Shown here: piece after piece, positions 53,919 through 62,345 of the stretch | Layout: every line of letters starts with the position of its first letter | How positions within the stretch are numbered: position 1 is the stretch's first letter | Assembly: GCF_019218885.1 (NCBI RefSeq) | Contig: NZ_JAHUWT010000006.1 | Span: 62,001-126,000, forward strand | DNA length: 64,000 bases | From: Bordetella sp. BOR01 | GTDB taxonomy: Bacteria; Pseudomonadota; Gammaproteobacteria; Burkholderiales; Burkholderiaceae_B | Reading direction: 5' to 3' | Position numbers and translations under genes: made by a program | The notes under the pieces: generated by a model | The model's database searches: none | The model's input: the letters and a program-made list of their open reading frames with translations, nothing else | Told to the model about the DNA's origin: nothing

Positions 53919-54859
53919 ACGCCCCGCGCGAAAACGCGCCATCGGCCTGGGCCGGGCTATGGCTGCCGCTGGTCACCCCGTTGCGCGATGGCTATGTCGA
54001 CATCGCCGCCATGCAAGCCTTGGCGCGCCGCTATGCGCAGGCGGGCGTGTCCGGCTTTGTGCTGTTCGGGTCCACCGGCGAAGGCAACCTGATCTCGATA
54101 AAAGAGAAATTCCTGGCCTGCGACGCGGTACGCTCGGCGGCTCCCCACCTGCCTGTCGTGCTGGGGGTGGGCGGGGTCGAACCCATGGGCGTCTTCCAGA
54201 CGATCCGCAAGCTGGAACGGCTGCAGCCCGCGGGCTGGCTGGTACCCCCGCCCTATTACCTGCGCCCCGCGCCAGACGGCATCGTCTGGCACTACCGGCA
54301 GATTGCCTGGGCCACGCGCCTGCCCGTCATCATCTACGACGTTGCCAAGCGCACCGGCACCCAACTGAGCATCGAGTTGATCGAATACCTGTGCGCCCAC
54401 ACCACATGCGTGGCAGTCAAAGAATGTGATGCGCTGGCCCTGGCCGCGCTGAACGCCCGCCAGAAACTGCCCGGCCTGTGCGGCGAAGACACACTGTTCC
54501 TGGATCATTTCCTGCAGGGCGGCACCGGCGCCATGGCCGCCGCGGCCCATGTGCGGCCCGACATTTTCATGGCCGTGATGGCCCTGGCCCGAGCCGGCCA
54601 CCACGATGTGGCGCAGACCTTGTTCGCCACCTTGAAACCCGTGATCCGGTTGCTGTACCAGGAACCGAACCCCGGTCCGATCAAGAAGTACTTGGCATCG
54701 GCGGGCCTCATTGCCGATGAGCTGCGGTTGCCCATGACGCCGGCCAGCGAGGGCCTGGCCAGCCGCCTGAAGCAGGCGATAGCCAAGCTGCCGGCCGAAC
54801 ATGAAGTGGCCGGGCTGGTGTCGGTGGCCGGCCAGCGCGCCGATGCGCGGTCCGGCTAA
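53915..54859 (+). CDS. DHDPS/NAL-family lyase (DapA-like)
   Basis: The protein has 314 residues, a class I aldolase barrel. It has GFVLFGSTGEGNLISIKEK (the phosphate- or keto-acid-binding GSTGE), PVIIYDVAKRTG in place of the usual YNxPxRTG, and the Schiff-base Lys in CVAVKECDA. N-acetylneuraminate lyase, DHDPS and related enzymes share these. Change of the YNxP region argues against true dihydrodipicolinate synthase. It converges on proC with a four-base overlap of stop regions. Confidence 0.83.
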   Translation: MNAPRENAPSAWAGLWLPLVTPLRDGYVDIAAMQALARRYAQAGVSGFVLFGSTGEGNLISIKEKFLACDAVRSAAPHLPVVLGVGGVEPMGVFQTIRKLERLQPAGWLVPPPYYLRPAPDGIVWHYRQIAWATRLPVIIYDVAKRTGTQLSIELIEYLCAHTTCVAVKECDALALAALNARQKLPGLCGEDTLFLDHFLQGGTGAMAAAAHVRPDIFMAVMALARAGHHDVAQTLFATLKPVIRLLYQEPNPGPIKKYLASAGLIADELRLPMTPASEGLASRLKQAIAKLPAEHEVAGLVSVAGQRADARSG

Positions 54860-55716
54860 GTCCTGGAAAGCGCCTGGGCACGCGCATACGCGCCCTGAAG
54901 CGCACCCGCGACCGCGGCAGGCAACCGGTACTCATCCAGCACCCGCAAGCCTGCCGCCGTCGTGCCCCCTTTCGATGTCACTCGTTCGCGCAACACCGCG
55001 AACGGCGTGTCGTCACTGTCGGCCTGCTTCACCGCGCCCGCTGCGGTGCGCAGCACCAGCTCGCGCGCCTGCTCTTTCGAAAAGCCCAAGGCCTCGACCG
55101 CGGATTGGTAGCATTCCAGGAAATAAAATACATACCCAGGGCCGCTGCCCGTGGCGGCCGTCACCGCGTCAATACGTTCATCGCAGTCCACCCAGAACGT
55201 ATGGCCTGTCGCGGCCATCAGGTTTTCCACCCATTGGCGCTCGGGCGGGGTGACGCCCGGCGTCGCAAGCATGCCTAATACGCCAGCACCCACCAGTGCA
55301 GGCGTATTAGGCATGACCCGCACAATCCGATCGCTTTGCAGCCTGGCCGCCAGCGTATCCGTGCTGATCCCCGCCACTATGCTCACGTGCAAGGGCGCAC
55401 CCAGCACCGGCGCCACGGACGCTATTGCAGCGGCCAAGGCCTGGGGCTTGACGGCCCACACCACCACACCCGCTTCGGCCAAGGCAGCAGCGGCCGCGGG
55501 CAAGGTTCGGATACCCGTCGAAGCAGCGAGCTTTTGCCGCTGCGCATCATCGGGCTCGACCGCGATGATGCGCTTCGCGTCCCAGCCGGCATGCAGCAGC
55601 CCGGCGATCAAGGCGGTGGCCATCTGGCCACCGCCGATAAAACCGATGGCGGGGGCCTCCGGCTCCTGGTCCCCCGCGCGCCTGTCGTCGTCCACGGTCA
55701 TTCTTGTGCTTGGCAT
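54856..55716 (-). CDS. proC: Pyrroline-5-carboxylate reductase
   Basis: The protein has 286 residues. The Rossmann start is IGFIGGGQMATALIAGLLHAG, followed by VVWAVKPQ, VRVMPNTPALVGAG, and the signature DAVTAATGSGPGYVFYFLE with VTSKGGTTAAGL at the C-terminal active site. It makes proline from pyrroline-5-carboxylate with NADPH. The first about 20 residues are polar and variable, so a start at 55701 (MTVDDD) is possible. It lies downstream of the Bug-receptor gene on the same strand. Confidence 0.95.
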   Translation of the reverse strand: MPSTRMTVDDDRRAGDQEPEAPAIGFIGGGQMATALIAGLLHAGWDAKRIIAVEPDDAQRQKLAASTGIRTLPAAAAALAEAGVVVWAVKPQALAAAIASVAPVLGAPLHVSIVAGISTDTLAARLQSDRIVRVMPNTPALVGAGVLGMLATPGVTPPERQWVENLMAATGHTFWVDCDERIDAVTAATGSGPGYVFYFLECYQSAVEALGFSKEQARELVLRTAAGAVKQADSDDTPFAVLRERVTSKGGTTAAGLRVLDEYRLPAAVAGALQGAYARAQALSRT

Positions 55717-55730
55717 CGTCGCAGCGCTTC

Positions 55731-56705
55731 TTACTCAGCCTTGATGCCGTTTTCGTCGATCACGACCGCCCACCTGGCATATTCCTTCGTCAGGCGTTCC
55801 TTCGCTTCGGCAAGGCTCGTCGGCTGGGGCTGGACCCCCATGAAACCGAACGTCTCGATGGTCTTGGGGGTTTGCAGCGCCTTGACCGCCAGGGTATTCA
55901 GTTTTTCCAGCACGTCCTTGGGCGTGCCGGAAGGCACCAGCAAGCTGTAGGTGGACACGACGTCATAGCTTGCCAGGCCCGCTTCCTTCGGTGTGGGCAG
56001 CGTGGGCAACGCCGGATTGCGTTCCGCGGTGGTGACCATCAGCCCCTTGATGCGGCCGCTGTCTTTATTGGAAACCACCGTGGGTGCGGTTGCGAACAGC
56101 ACATCGATCTGTCCGCCCATGAGATCGACGATGGCCGGCCCCGCCCCCCGGTAGGGAACATGCATCGCGCCGCCAGGAACAGGCTTGAAGAACAGTTCCG
56201 CGGCGATGTGTTCCAGCGAGCCGACGCCCGTGGAACCATAGCTGAGCTTGTGCGACTTGGCGTAGTCCAGCAGCCCGGCCACGTTATCGACAGGCAGGTG
56301 TGGATTCACCATCAGCACCATGGGCTGGATCCCAAGCAGCGTCACCGGCGTGAAATCCTTCTCAAGATCGTAGCCCACCTTCGATCCGTACAAGATGCCG
56401 TTGATGCGATATGTGGTCGTGGGAGCAACCAGCAAGGTATATCCGTCGGGCGCGGCTTTCGCGGCAAACGCCGCACCGATGTTGCCCGAGAACCCGCCGC
56501 GGTTATCGACGATGACGCTCTGGTCCGAGACTTCGGCCAACTGCGACCCGATCAGCCGGGCGATCGAGTCGGCGCCGCCACCCGGTGGATAGCCGATGAC
56601 GATGGTAATCGGCCGCGAAGGATAGGCCTGTGCCTGAACGGCCGGCGCCGACAGGCAAAGCACCGTAGCGCCCAGCAGCACGCGGAATGCAGTGAACAGT
56701 TTCAT
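55731..56705 (-). CDS. Bug-family (TctC) tripartite tricarboxylate receptor
   Basis: The protein has 324 residues. Signal peptide (LLGATVLCLSAPAVQAQ), then the Bug marks YPSRPITIVIGYPPGGGADSIA, VIVDNRGGFSGNIGA, PDGYTLLVAPTT, and late VSTYSLLVPSGTPKDV. Bug proteins are periplasmic carboxylate binders, greatly expanded in Bordetella and relatives, many without a linked TctAB. No TctA or TctB is present here. It is the substrate-binding component for the catabolic cluster opposite. AT-rich dyad elements precede it. Confidence 0.92.
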   Translation of the reverse strand: MKLFTAFRVLLGATVLCLSAPAVQAQAYPSRPITIVIGYPPGGGADSIARLIGSQLAEVSDQSVIVDNRGGFSGNIGAAFAAKAAPDGYTLLVAPTTTYRINGILYGSKVGYDLEKDFTPVTLLGIQPMVLMVNPHLPVDNVAGLLDYAKSHKLSYGSTGVGSLEHIAAELFFKPVPGGAMHVPYRGAGPAIVDLMGGQIDVLFATAPTVVSNKDSGRIKGLMVTTAERNPALPTLPTPKEAGLASYDVVSTYSLLVPSGTPKDVLEKLNTLAVKALQTPKTIETFGFMGVQPQPTSLAEAKERLTKEYARWAVVIDENGIKAE

Positions 56706-56778
56706 GGTTGGACCCCTTGGGTAGTGAATTCCGACGCGTCGTCTTCCACGACGCTGGCGGCAGTTTATACCCAGTTTA

Positions 56779-56808
56779 CTTATTTAAACAATAAGCAAAT
56801 CTAATATC
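56779..56808. promoter_or_regulatory. AT-rich dyad before the Bug receptor gene
   Basis: CTTATT-TAAAC-AATAAG (56779-56795) is a perfect 6-5-6 palindrome, followed by CAAATCTAATATC. The same AATCTAAT string recurs near the MmgE/PrpD promoter, and a 6-5-6 dyad of the same size occurs at 62257-62273. The surrounding DNA is GC-rich, which makes these sites stand out as regulator binding sites. Confidence 0.55.
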
Positions 56809-57838
56809 AGGGGTTTTCCATGACCTTATCCCATGGAGTCAGGCTTCTGATCTGCGGTACCCACTGATGTTTAAGGATGGTCCTGGCAGTGGCGGATATC
56901 CGTTCCCATAGCGCGGCGTGCTCATCCTGGTGTGCCACCAGGCGCAAGGTTCGTTGCAGGCCTTCATTGGGCAAGGGCAGGTACTGGTATTCCTCGAGCA
57001 AAGGCCGGGTCTTCAGCACGCACAGCGGCGTGGTGATCGCCCAGCCCAGCCCGGCACGCACCATCGCCAGCACGGCATCGGAGGTATCGAATTCGTATTC
57101 CCGCTGCAGCGACAAGCCGTGGTGGCGCAAATACAGATCGATCTGGCGGCCAAGAAAGGCGCCGGGACTGTACCGTATGAAGGGCAGCGCGCGCCCCAAT
57201 TCTTCCAGCCCGCCGCCTGGAACGGAAACCCCTTTCGGGGCAACGATGAAGAACGGCTCTTTGAGCAGGGGCAGATCAAGCAGCTTGGGGGCATCGCCTA
57301 TATCGTCAGAGGTCACGATCAGGTCGATGCGCTGTTCCATCAAGCCACGGACATCGGTGCCAGAAACCCCCGAGGTCACGGACCACCGGGACGCCATGTT
57401 CGCGATTTCGCGCATCAGCACCGGGCCCACCGTACTGGCAAACGAATCGACCATGCCCATGCGCAACAGCGGCAGCTGGGCATTCTGCTGCAGACTGACC
57501 AGTTGCTCGAGTTCGCGCGAACGGCGCAACAGCTCGATGGCCCGTTCGTAGAACGTATTGCCGAACAGGGTCAGTTGCATCGGCCGTTTCGAACGATCGA
57601 TCAGTTGCGCCCCCAGCCCGTTTTCTATGGTGCCGATAGCCTGCGAAACCGCCGATTGGGTCATGCCCAGCCGGTTCGCGGCGTGCGTCATGCCGTCTTC
57701 CTGGACGACCGTCACGAAAACCTCGATCAGGCGCAGGTTCAGCCAACTGCGGCCATTGGCCTGCCCCGCATCCGTCTGCGTGGCGGCGGCTTTTGTCGTG
57801 GATTTTTTTACAGCGGTCTTCGAGGCAGGCTTGCGCAT
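56807..57838 (-). CDS. LysR-family regulator with a basic N-terminal tail
   Basis: The protein has 343 residues. A Lys/Ala/Thr-rich tail of about 30 residues (PASKTAVKKSTTKAAATQ) precedes a standard LysR HTH (IEVFVTVVQEDGMTHAANRL, then MTQSAVSQAIGTIENGLG). The effector domain follows. The tail resembles histone H1-like bacterial proteins and is not part of the LysR family. The gene is divergent from the MmgE/PrpD operon and upstream of the Bug gene, so it is the natural activator of both. Confidence 0.9.
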   Translation of the reverse strand: MRKPASKTAVKKSTTKAAATQTDAGQANGRSWLNLRLIEVFVTVVQEDGMTHAANRLGMTQSAVSQAIGTIENGLGAQLIDRSKRPMQLTLFGNTFYERAIELLRRSRELEQLVSLQQNAQLPLLRMGMVDSFASTVGPVLMREIANMASRWSVTSGVSGTDVRGLMEQRIDLIVTSDDIGDAPKLLDLPLLKEPFFIVAPKGVSVPGGGLEELGRALPFIRYSPGAFLGRQIDLYLRHHGLSLQREYEFDTSDAVLAMVRAGLGWAITTPLCVLKTRPLLEEYQYLPLPNEGLQRTLRLVAHQDEHAALWERISATARTILKHQWVPQIRSLTPWDKVMENP

Positions 57839-57841
57839 ACT

Positions 57842-57886
57842 ATATTAAATAGCTAATATGTTTAATCATTAAATCTAATTATATAG
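57842..57886. promoter_or_regulatory. Operator region between LysR and MmgE/PrpD genes
   Basis: Two dyads lie side by side: ATATTA-AATAGC-TAATAT (57842-57859) and TTTAAT-C-ATTAAA (57861-57873), followed by TCTAATTATATAG. The arrangement, close to the lysR start and upstream of the divergent operon, is typical of a LysR regulator binding site. TCTAAT is shared with the other two promoters of this cluster. Confidence 0.6.
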
Positions 57887-57980
57887 AGATCGGTTGCCTT
57901 GCACATCTGCCGCATGGCGCGATCTTCTGTCGTCTCCATCCGACCCCTAGCGGTTTGTAACTTCACCCTCAGGAATTCGT

Positions 57981-59348
57981 ATGCAAGCCAACCCTATCCT
58001 ACCAGTGACACAGGCGCTCGCGGACTTTGTAGCCAATTTGACGTGGGAAAAGCTGCCGGCCGCCGTGCAGGAAGAAGGCCGCCTGGCCATTGCCGATACC
58101 ATCGGCGGCGCGATCGCCGCCGTGGACGAGCCGGTGACCCGCACCGTGCTGGCCATTATCGAAGGCGAACCAGGCCCCAGCGCAATCTGGGGAACCACCT
58201 TGCGCACCACCCCGCGCAATGCCGCCCTGGTCAATGGCGCCATGGCGCACGCCCACGATATCGACGACACCAATCCGTCGATGCGCGGCCACCCCTCGTG
58301 CCCGGTCGTGCCCGCCCTCTTCGCGCTGGCTGCCAAGTCGGGCTCCACGGGCCAGGAACTGGTCACCGCCTATGTGGCGGGGGTGGAGGTCGCCACCAAG
58401 CTCGGGCGCGCCGTCAACATGACGCACTACAACAAAGGCTGGCACACCACCTTGACGCTGGGAACGCTGGGCGCCGCGGCTGCTTGCGCCAACCTGCTCA
58501 AACTGGACGCGGACAAGACCGCTATTGCCCTGGCCATCGCCGGCTCGCGCGCGGGCGGGCTGGTCGCCAACTTCGGCACCATGACCAAGCCCGTGCACGC
58601 CGGCTTCGCGGCCGAAGGCGGCGTGACGGCGGCGCTGCTGGCACAGGCCGGCACCACCGCCAACCCTGCCGCGCTCGAGGCCGAGAACGGCTTCTTCGAC
58701 CTGTTCGTCGGCCTGGACAAAGTCGAGCCGGCCCTGGCCCTGGAGGCACTGAACGAACGCTTCGACCTGGTCGACCCGGGCAACATCTATAAGCAATACC
58801 CGACGTGCTCGTTGACGCATTGCGCCATCGACATGCTGCTCGACGGGCTGGCCGATGGCACGATCAAGACAGACCAGATCGAATCCATCGAATGCGCGGT
58901 GGGTTATCGCTGCGAAAGCACGCTGCCCTATCACGACGCCCGCACCGGCCTGCAGGGCAAGTTCAGCATGGAATACTGCCTGGCCGCGGCCCTGGCCTAC
59001 GGCCAGGTCACATTTGCCGAGTTCGAGGACAGCAAGGTCCTGGCGCCGGCCATCGCCGACATCCACCAGAAGATCAAGCTGTACACCCACCCCGACCTGA
59101 CCACGCCCGAATCCGTACCCGACGATTTCACGGACATCGTCATCAAGCATCGCGACGGCTCGGTGTTCCATGGCCGCGAACAAAAAGCCAAGGGCGATCC
59201 GGCCAAGCGCTGGACGCTGGAACAGTTCAAGGCCAAGTTCGTCCAGTGTTGCGCACCGATACTGGGCACCGAGCAAGCCGGCAAGCTGTGGGATGACCTG
59301 CATCGCCTAGATGCGTTGCCCACGGGCACGCTGAAGCCCCTGATCTGA
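57981..59348 (+). CDS. MmgE/PrpD-family protein
   Basis: The protein has 455 residues. Family marks: LADFVANLTWEKLPAAVQEE, NGAMAHAHDIDDTNPSMRGHP, GVEVATKLGRAV, GWHTTLTLGTLGAAAA and KPVHAGFAAEGGVTAALLA. This family includes 2-methylcitrate dehydratase, cis-aconitate decarboxylase and iminodisuccinate epimerase, all acting on branched or dicarboxylic substrates. Being followed by a crotonase and a CoA transferase, it probably handles an acid imported by the Bug system. Exact reaction not known. Confidence 0.88.
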   Translation: MQANPILPVTQALADFVANLTWEKLPAAVQEEGRLAIADTIGGAIAAVDEPVTRTVLAIIEGEPGPSAIWGTTLRTTPRNAALVNGAMAHAHDIDDTNPSMRGHPSCPVVPALFALAAKSGSTGQELVTAYVAGVEVATKLGRAVNMTHYNKGWHTTLTLGTLGAAAACANLLKLDADKTAIALAIAGSRAGGLVANFGTMTKPVHAGFAAEGGVTAALLAQAGTTANPAALEAENGFFDLFVGLDKVEPALALEALNERFDLVDPGNIYKQYPTCSLTHCAIDMLLDGLADGTIKTDQIESIECAVGYRCESTLPYHDARTGLQGKFSMEYCLAAALAYGQVTFAEFEDSKVLAPAIADIHQKIKLYTHPDLTTPESVPDDFTDIVIKHRDGSVFHGREQKAKGDPAKRWTLEQFKAKFVQCCAPILGTEQAGKLWDDLHRLDALPTGTLKPLI

Positions 59349-59404
59349 CCCGGCCGGCTCGCGAACCCATCGTTTCGTTTCCCCCATTACTGAAGGAACA
59401 CCCC

Positions 59405-60187
59405 ATGCCAGCCTACCCCGTCGAAGGCGTCACCGAGACCTTGAGCATCGACGTCAAAGACAAGGTCGCCGTTCTTACCCTGGATCGCCCCCAGGTGCTG
59501 AACGCGCTGAACCACCAGCAGCGCAGCAATCTGGAAGCCGCCTTCAGGGCGCTGGACGCCGACGTAGCAGTTCGCGTCATCGTGCTGCAAGGCAAGGGCC
59601 GCGCATTTTGCGCCGGCCAGGACCAGAAAGAAAGCGCCGCCATGGACGCGGCAGGCGCGCACCGTCGCATCGAAGGGTATGCGTCTCTGTATACCCTGAT
59701 GCGCAGCCTGAGCAAGCCCATCATCGCCCGCATCCAGGGCTACGCAACAGGCGCCGGCCTGCAGCTTGCGCTGCTGTCCGACCTGCGTATCGCATCGACC
59801 GACGCCAAGCTGGGCATGACCGAACTGAACGTCGGGTCCGCCGCCATCATGGGTAGCGCGTTCCTGCTGCCGCTGATCGGCGAGGCCGAAATGCGCCGCC
59901 TGGTGATGATGTCGGAATTCGTGCCGGCCGAGAAAGCACTATCGATGAAGCTGTTGCACGAAGTCTTGCCGGCCGACGAGCTGGACGCACGCGTGATGGC
60001 GATCGCCACCAAGATGGCAGGCTGGCCGCCGCTGGGCATTGCGCTGACCAAAGAATGGTGGCGCAAGATGGGCGACGAGCTGTTCTTTGCCGCCATGGAC
60101 CAGGCCCGCGAGTCGCACGCGAAGAACTTCGCCGCCGGCGGCCTATCCCACGGCGCCAAGAAATTCCTTGAGCGCGAAAGGGGTTGA
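59405..60187 (+). CDS. Enoyl-CoA hydratase/isomerase family protein
   Basis: The protein has 260 residues of the crotonase fold. It has VAVLTLDRPQVLNALN, the oxyanion-hole block GRAFCAGQDQKE, and the second oxyanion region GYATGAGLQLALLSDLRIAS, where the usual catalytic Glu-rich stretch differs slightly from textbook hydratases (MTELNVGSAAIMGS). It begins 56 bases after the MmgE/PrpD gene and its stop lies two bases before the CoA-transferase ATG, so the three genes form an operon. Confidence 0.87.
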   Translation: MPAYPVEGVTETLSIDVKDKVAVLTLDRPQVLNALNHQQRSNLEAAFRALDADVAVRVIVLQGKGRAFCAGQDQKESAAMDAAGAHRRIEGYASLYTLMRSLSKPIIARIQGYATGAGLQLALLSDLRIASTDAKLGMTELNVGSAAIMGSAFLLPLIGEAEMRRLVMMSEFVPAEKALSMKLLHEVLPADELDARVMAIATKMAGWPPLGIALTKEWWRKMGDELFFAAMDQARESHAKNFAAGGLSHGAKKFLERERG

Positions 60188-60189
60188 AC

Positions 60190-61377
60190 ATGGCGCAGCT
60201 TCCCCTGAACGGCGTCCGCATCCTGGACCTGACCCAAGCTTTGGCAGGCCCGTTCGCCACCATGATCCTGGCGGACATGGGGGCCGAAGTCATCAAGATC
60301 GAGTCCCCTTCGGGCGACTTGACCCGCACGACGCCTCCGCACATTGTGCAGGGCACGTCGCTGTATTTCCTGACGAACAACCGCAACAAGCGCGGCATGA
60401 TGCTCGACCTGAAAGAGGCCGGCGCGCTGGCGGCGTTCTACGATCTGTGCAAGGTCGCCGATGTGGTCATCTACAACTTCAGCGAAGGCGTGGTCGACCG
60501 CCTGAAGATCGATCCCGACACCCTGCGCGCCATCAATCCCGAACTGATCGTCTGCAACATGACGGGCTACGGCCGCAAGGGCCCGGATGCGCGCCGCCGC
60601 GCGGTCGATCCAATCATCCAGTCGCTGGCCGGCGCGGTCAGCATCACGGGCTTCCCGGGCGGCGAACCGGTTCGTGCCGGAGTTCCGTCGGCCGACCTTT
60701 CCACCGGCCTGTACGCCGCCATCGGGGTGCTTGCCGCGCTGCATGGCCGCTCGCAGACCGGAACGGGCAGCAGCGTAGAGGCCAGCCTGTTCCACTCGCA
60801 ATTGAGCCTGCTTAACTACATGGCATCGTATTGCGCTTATTCGGGCGAAGTGCCGCAGCCCGTGGGCTCGGGCCATCCCGGCACGGTGCCCTCGCAAGTC
60901 TTCAAGACCGCCGATGGCTGGATCACGATCGACGCCGGGTTCGACCGGCATTTCCAGACACTGTGCCAAATCCTGGAGCAGGAAAGCCTTGCCCGGGATC
61001 CCCGCTTCATCTCGCGCCAGACGCGTGCCCAGAATCGCGGCGAATTGCTGCCGGTCATTATTGCGGAAATCGAAAAGCGCACCACGGCCGCATGGGTCCG
61101 CATCCTGGACGAGGCAGGCATCCCTTGCGGCAAGGTGAACAACGTCAGGGAAGCGCTGGAGTCCCCGCAAAGCACCGCCTACCATGCGCTGCGAGACATC
61201 GAGTATCGCGGCGAAACCGTCAAGGTACTGGCCACGCCAGTGTGGTTCGACGATGAGTGCCAGCACCCCGTCACCCGCCCGCCCGAGCTTGGCGAGCATA
61301 CGTCGGAAATCCTGCGGTCTTTGCTGGGCTACGACGAAGAACGCATCCGCGCGGCGACACAGGTGTCCACGACCTGA
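60190..61377 (+). CDS. Class III (CaiB/BaiF) CoA transferase
   Basis: The protein has 395 residues. It has GVRILDLTQALAGPFATMILADMGAEVIK in two pieces (LDLTQALAGPF and DMGAEVIKIE), GRKGPDARR, and the late VQ..TP blocks. The catalytic Asp of class III CoA transferases lies in VPSADLSTGLYAA. It moves CoA between carboxylic acids and would activate or deactivate the catabolic substrate. ATG at 60190 preferred over TTG at 60184. Confidence 0.9.
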   Translation: MAQLPLNGVRILDLTQALAGPFATMILADMGAEVIKIESPSGDLTRTTPPHIVQGTSLYFLTNNRNKRGMMLDLKEAGALAAFYDLCKVADVVIYNFSEGVVDRLKIDPDTLRAINPELIVCNMTGYGRKGPDARRRAVDPIIQSLAGAVSITGFPGGEPVRAGVPSADLSTGLYAAIGVLAALHGRSQTGTGSSVEASLFHSQLSLLNYMASYCAYSGEVPQPVGSGHPGTVPSQVFKTADGWITIDAGFDRHFQTLCQILEQESLARDPRFISRQTRAQNRGELLPVIIAEIEKRTTAAWVRILDEAGIPCGKVNNVREALESPQSTAYHALRDIEYRGETVKVLATPVWFDDECQHPVTRPPELGEHTSEILRSLLGYDEERIRAATQVSTT

Positions 61378-61387
61378 GCCTTGCAGC

Positions 61388-61409
61388 GCGCAGGGCGCAA
61401 GCCCTGCGC
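61388..61409. terminator. Hairpin between converging CoA-transferase and SDR genes
   Basis: GCGCAGGGC-GCAA-GCCCTGCGC is a perfect 9-bp stem with a GCAA loop, between two converging stop codons. It may act in both directions; no strong T-run is present on either side. Confidence 0.6.
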
Positions 61410-61414
61410 AGCCT

Positions 61415-62182
61415 TCAATACATCGACTCGCCACCGTTCAGGTGGATAAGCTGGCCGGTCACATAGCTGGTCTGGGCAGCCAGGTACAGGCAGCAGTCCG
61501 CAACGTCGTCGGCATTGCCCAGGCGGCGCAGGGGCATGGTTTTCACAGCCTCTGCCCATAGCGCACGATAGTTCGGGTAGTTTGCTTCGTCGCGTATCGT
61601 GTCCATCTTGCCCGGGGCAATGGTGTTGGCGGTGACGTTGTATTCGCCGAACTCCACGGCAATCGCCTTGGCCAGCGAATGCAGGCCGGCCTTGGCCGTG
61701 ACGTTGTGCGCCCGATTGGCGTAGGTGAAGAAGCCATCCCGTCCAGAAATATGGATGATCCGCCCCCACCGCTTATCGCGCATGGACGGCAGCACGGCGC
61801 GCGCCAGATAAAAGGCGGAACTCAGGCTGGTTTCGATCACGCGCCGCCAGTCTTCGACCGTGATATCCAGAAACGCCTGGCGCGGGCGCAAGCCCACATT
61901 GGACACCGCGATATCCACCGAGCCAAAGCGCTGCAAAGCCTGGTCCACCATGGCCTGCACCTGGTCGGGCTGCGTGACGTCGGCCAAGGCGCACAGCGCC
62001 TGCGCTCCCAGCGCCTGGACCTCGGCTGCCACGCTGCGCAGCGCATCCATGTCGCGGTGCCCGTTGAGCACCACATTGGCCCCCTGGCGCGCGAACCCCA
62101 GCGCGATACCGCGGCCCAGATTGCGCCCCGATCCCGTCACGAGCACCGTGCGGCCTTGCAAAGATAGATGGGTCGTTGCCAT
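61415..62182 (-). CDS. SDR-family protein with altered active site
   Basis: The protein has 255 residues of the SDR fold: VLVTGSGRNLGRGIALGFA, SNVGLRPRQAF in the NNAG position, and GQLIHLNGGESMY at the end. At the catalytic place the sequence reads IIHISGRDGF and later RAHNVTAKAGLHS, so the YxxxK Tyr is an Asn here while the Lys is kept. It may be inactive or use another residue. It is followed upstream by an AT-rich dyad region and the IclR gene. Confidence 0.83.
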   Translation of the reverse strand: MATTHLSLQGRTVLVTGSGRNLGRGIALGFARQGANVVLNGHRDMDALRSVAAEVQALGAQALCALADVTQPDQVQAMVDQALQRFGSVDIAVSNVGLRPRQAFLDITVEDWRRVIETSLSSAFYLARAVLPSMRDKRWGRIIHISGRDGFFTYANRAHNVTAKAGLHSLAKAIAVEFGEYNVTANTIAPGKMDTIRDEANYPNYRALWAEAVKTMPLRRLGNADDVADCCLYLAAQTSYVTGQLIHLNGGESMY

Positions 62183-62245
62183 GTTCCCTTCCTGAATATG
62201 CCTTGAGCCGCCTGGATGCGCGGCGGCCTCTACCGCAGAGGCCTG

Positions 62246-62290
62246 ATTAATTATATCTAATACAATATATTAGCAATAACTAATTATAAG
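62246..62290. promoter_or_regulatory. AT-rich dyad before the SDR gene
   Basis: CTAATA-CAATA-TATTAG (62257-62273) is a perfect 6-5-6 palindrome, inside a 45-base AT-rich island in a GC-rich window. The neighbouring ATATCTAATA echoes the TCTAAT motif found at 56802 and 57874. It would suit the LysR of this cluster or the adjacent IclR. Confidence 0.5.
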
Positions 62291-62345
62291 CAAAATCAGG
62301 TAGCCGCAGCCGTTTCGAAGAAGCCGCGCAGAGCCCGCCTGGCAA

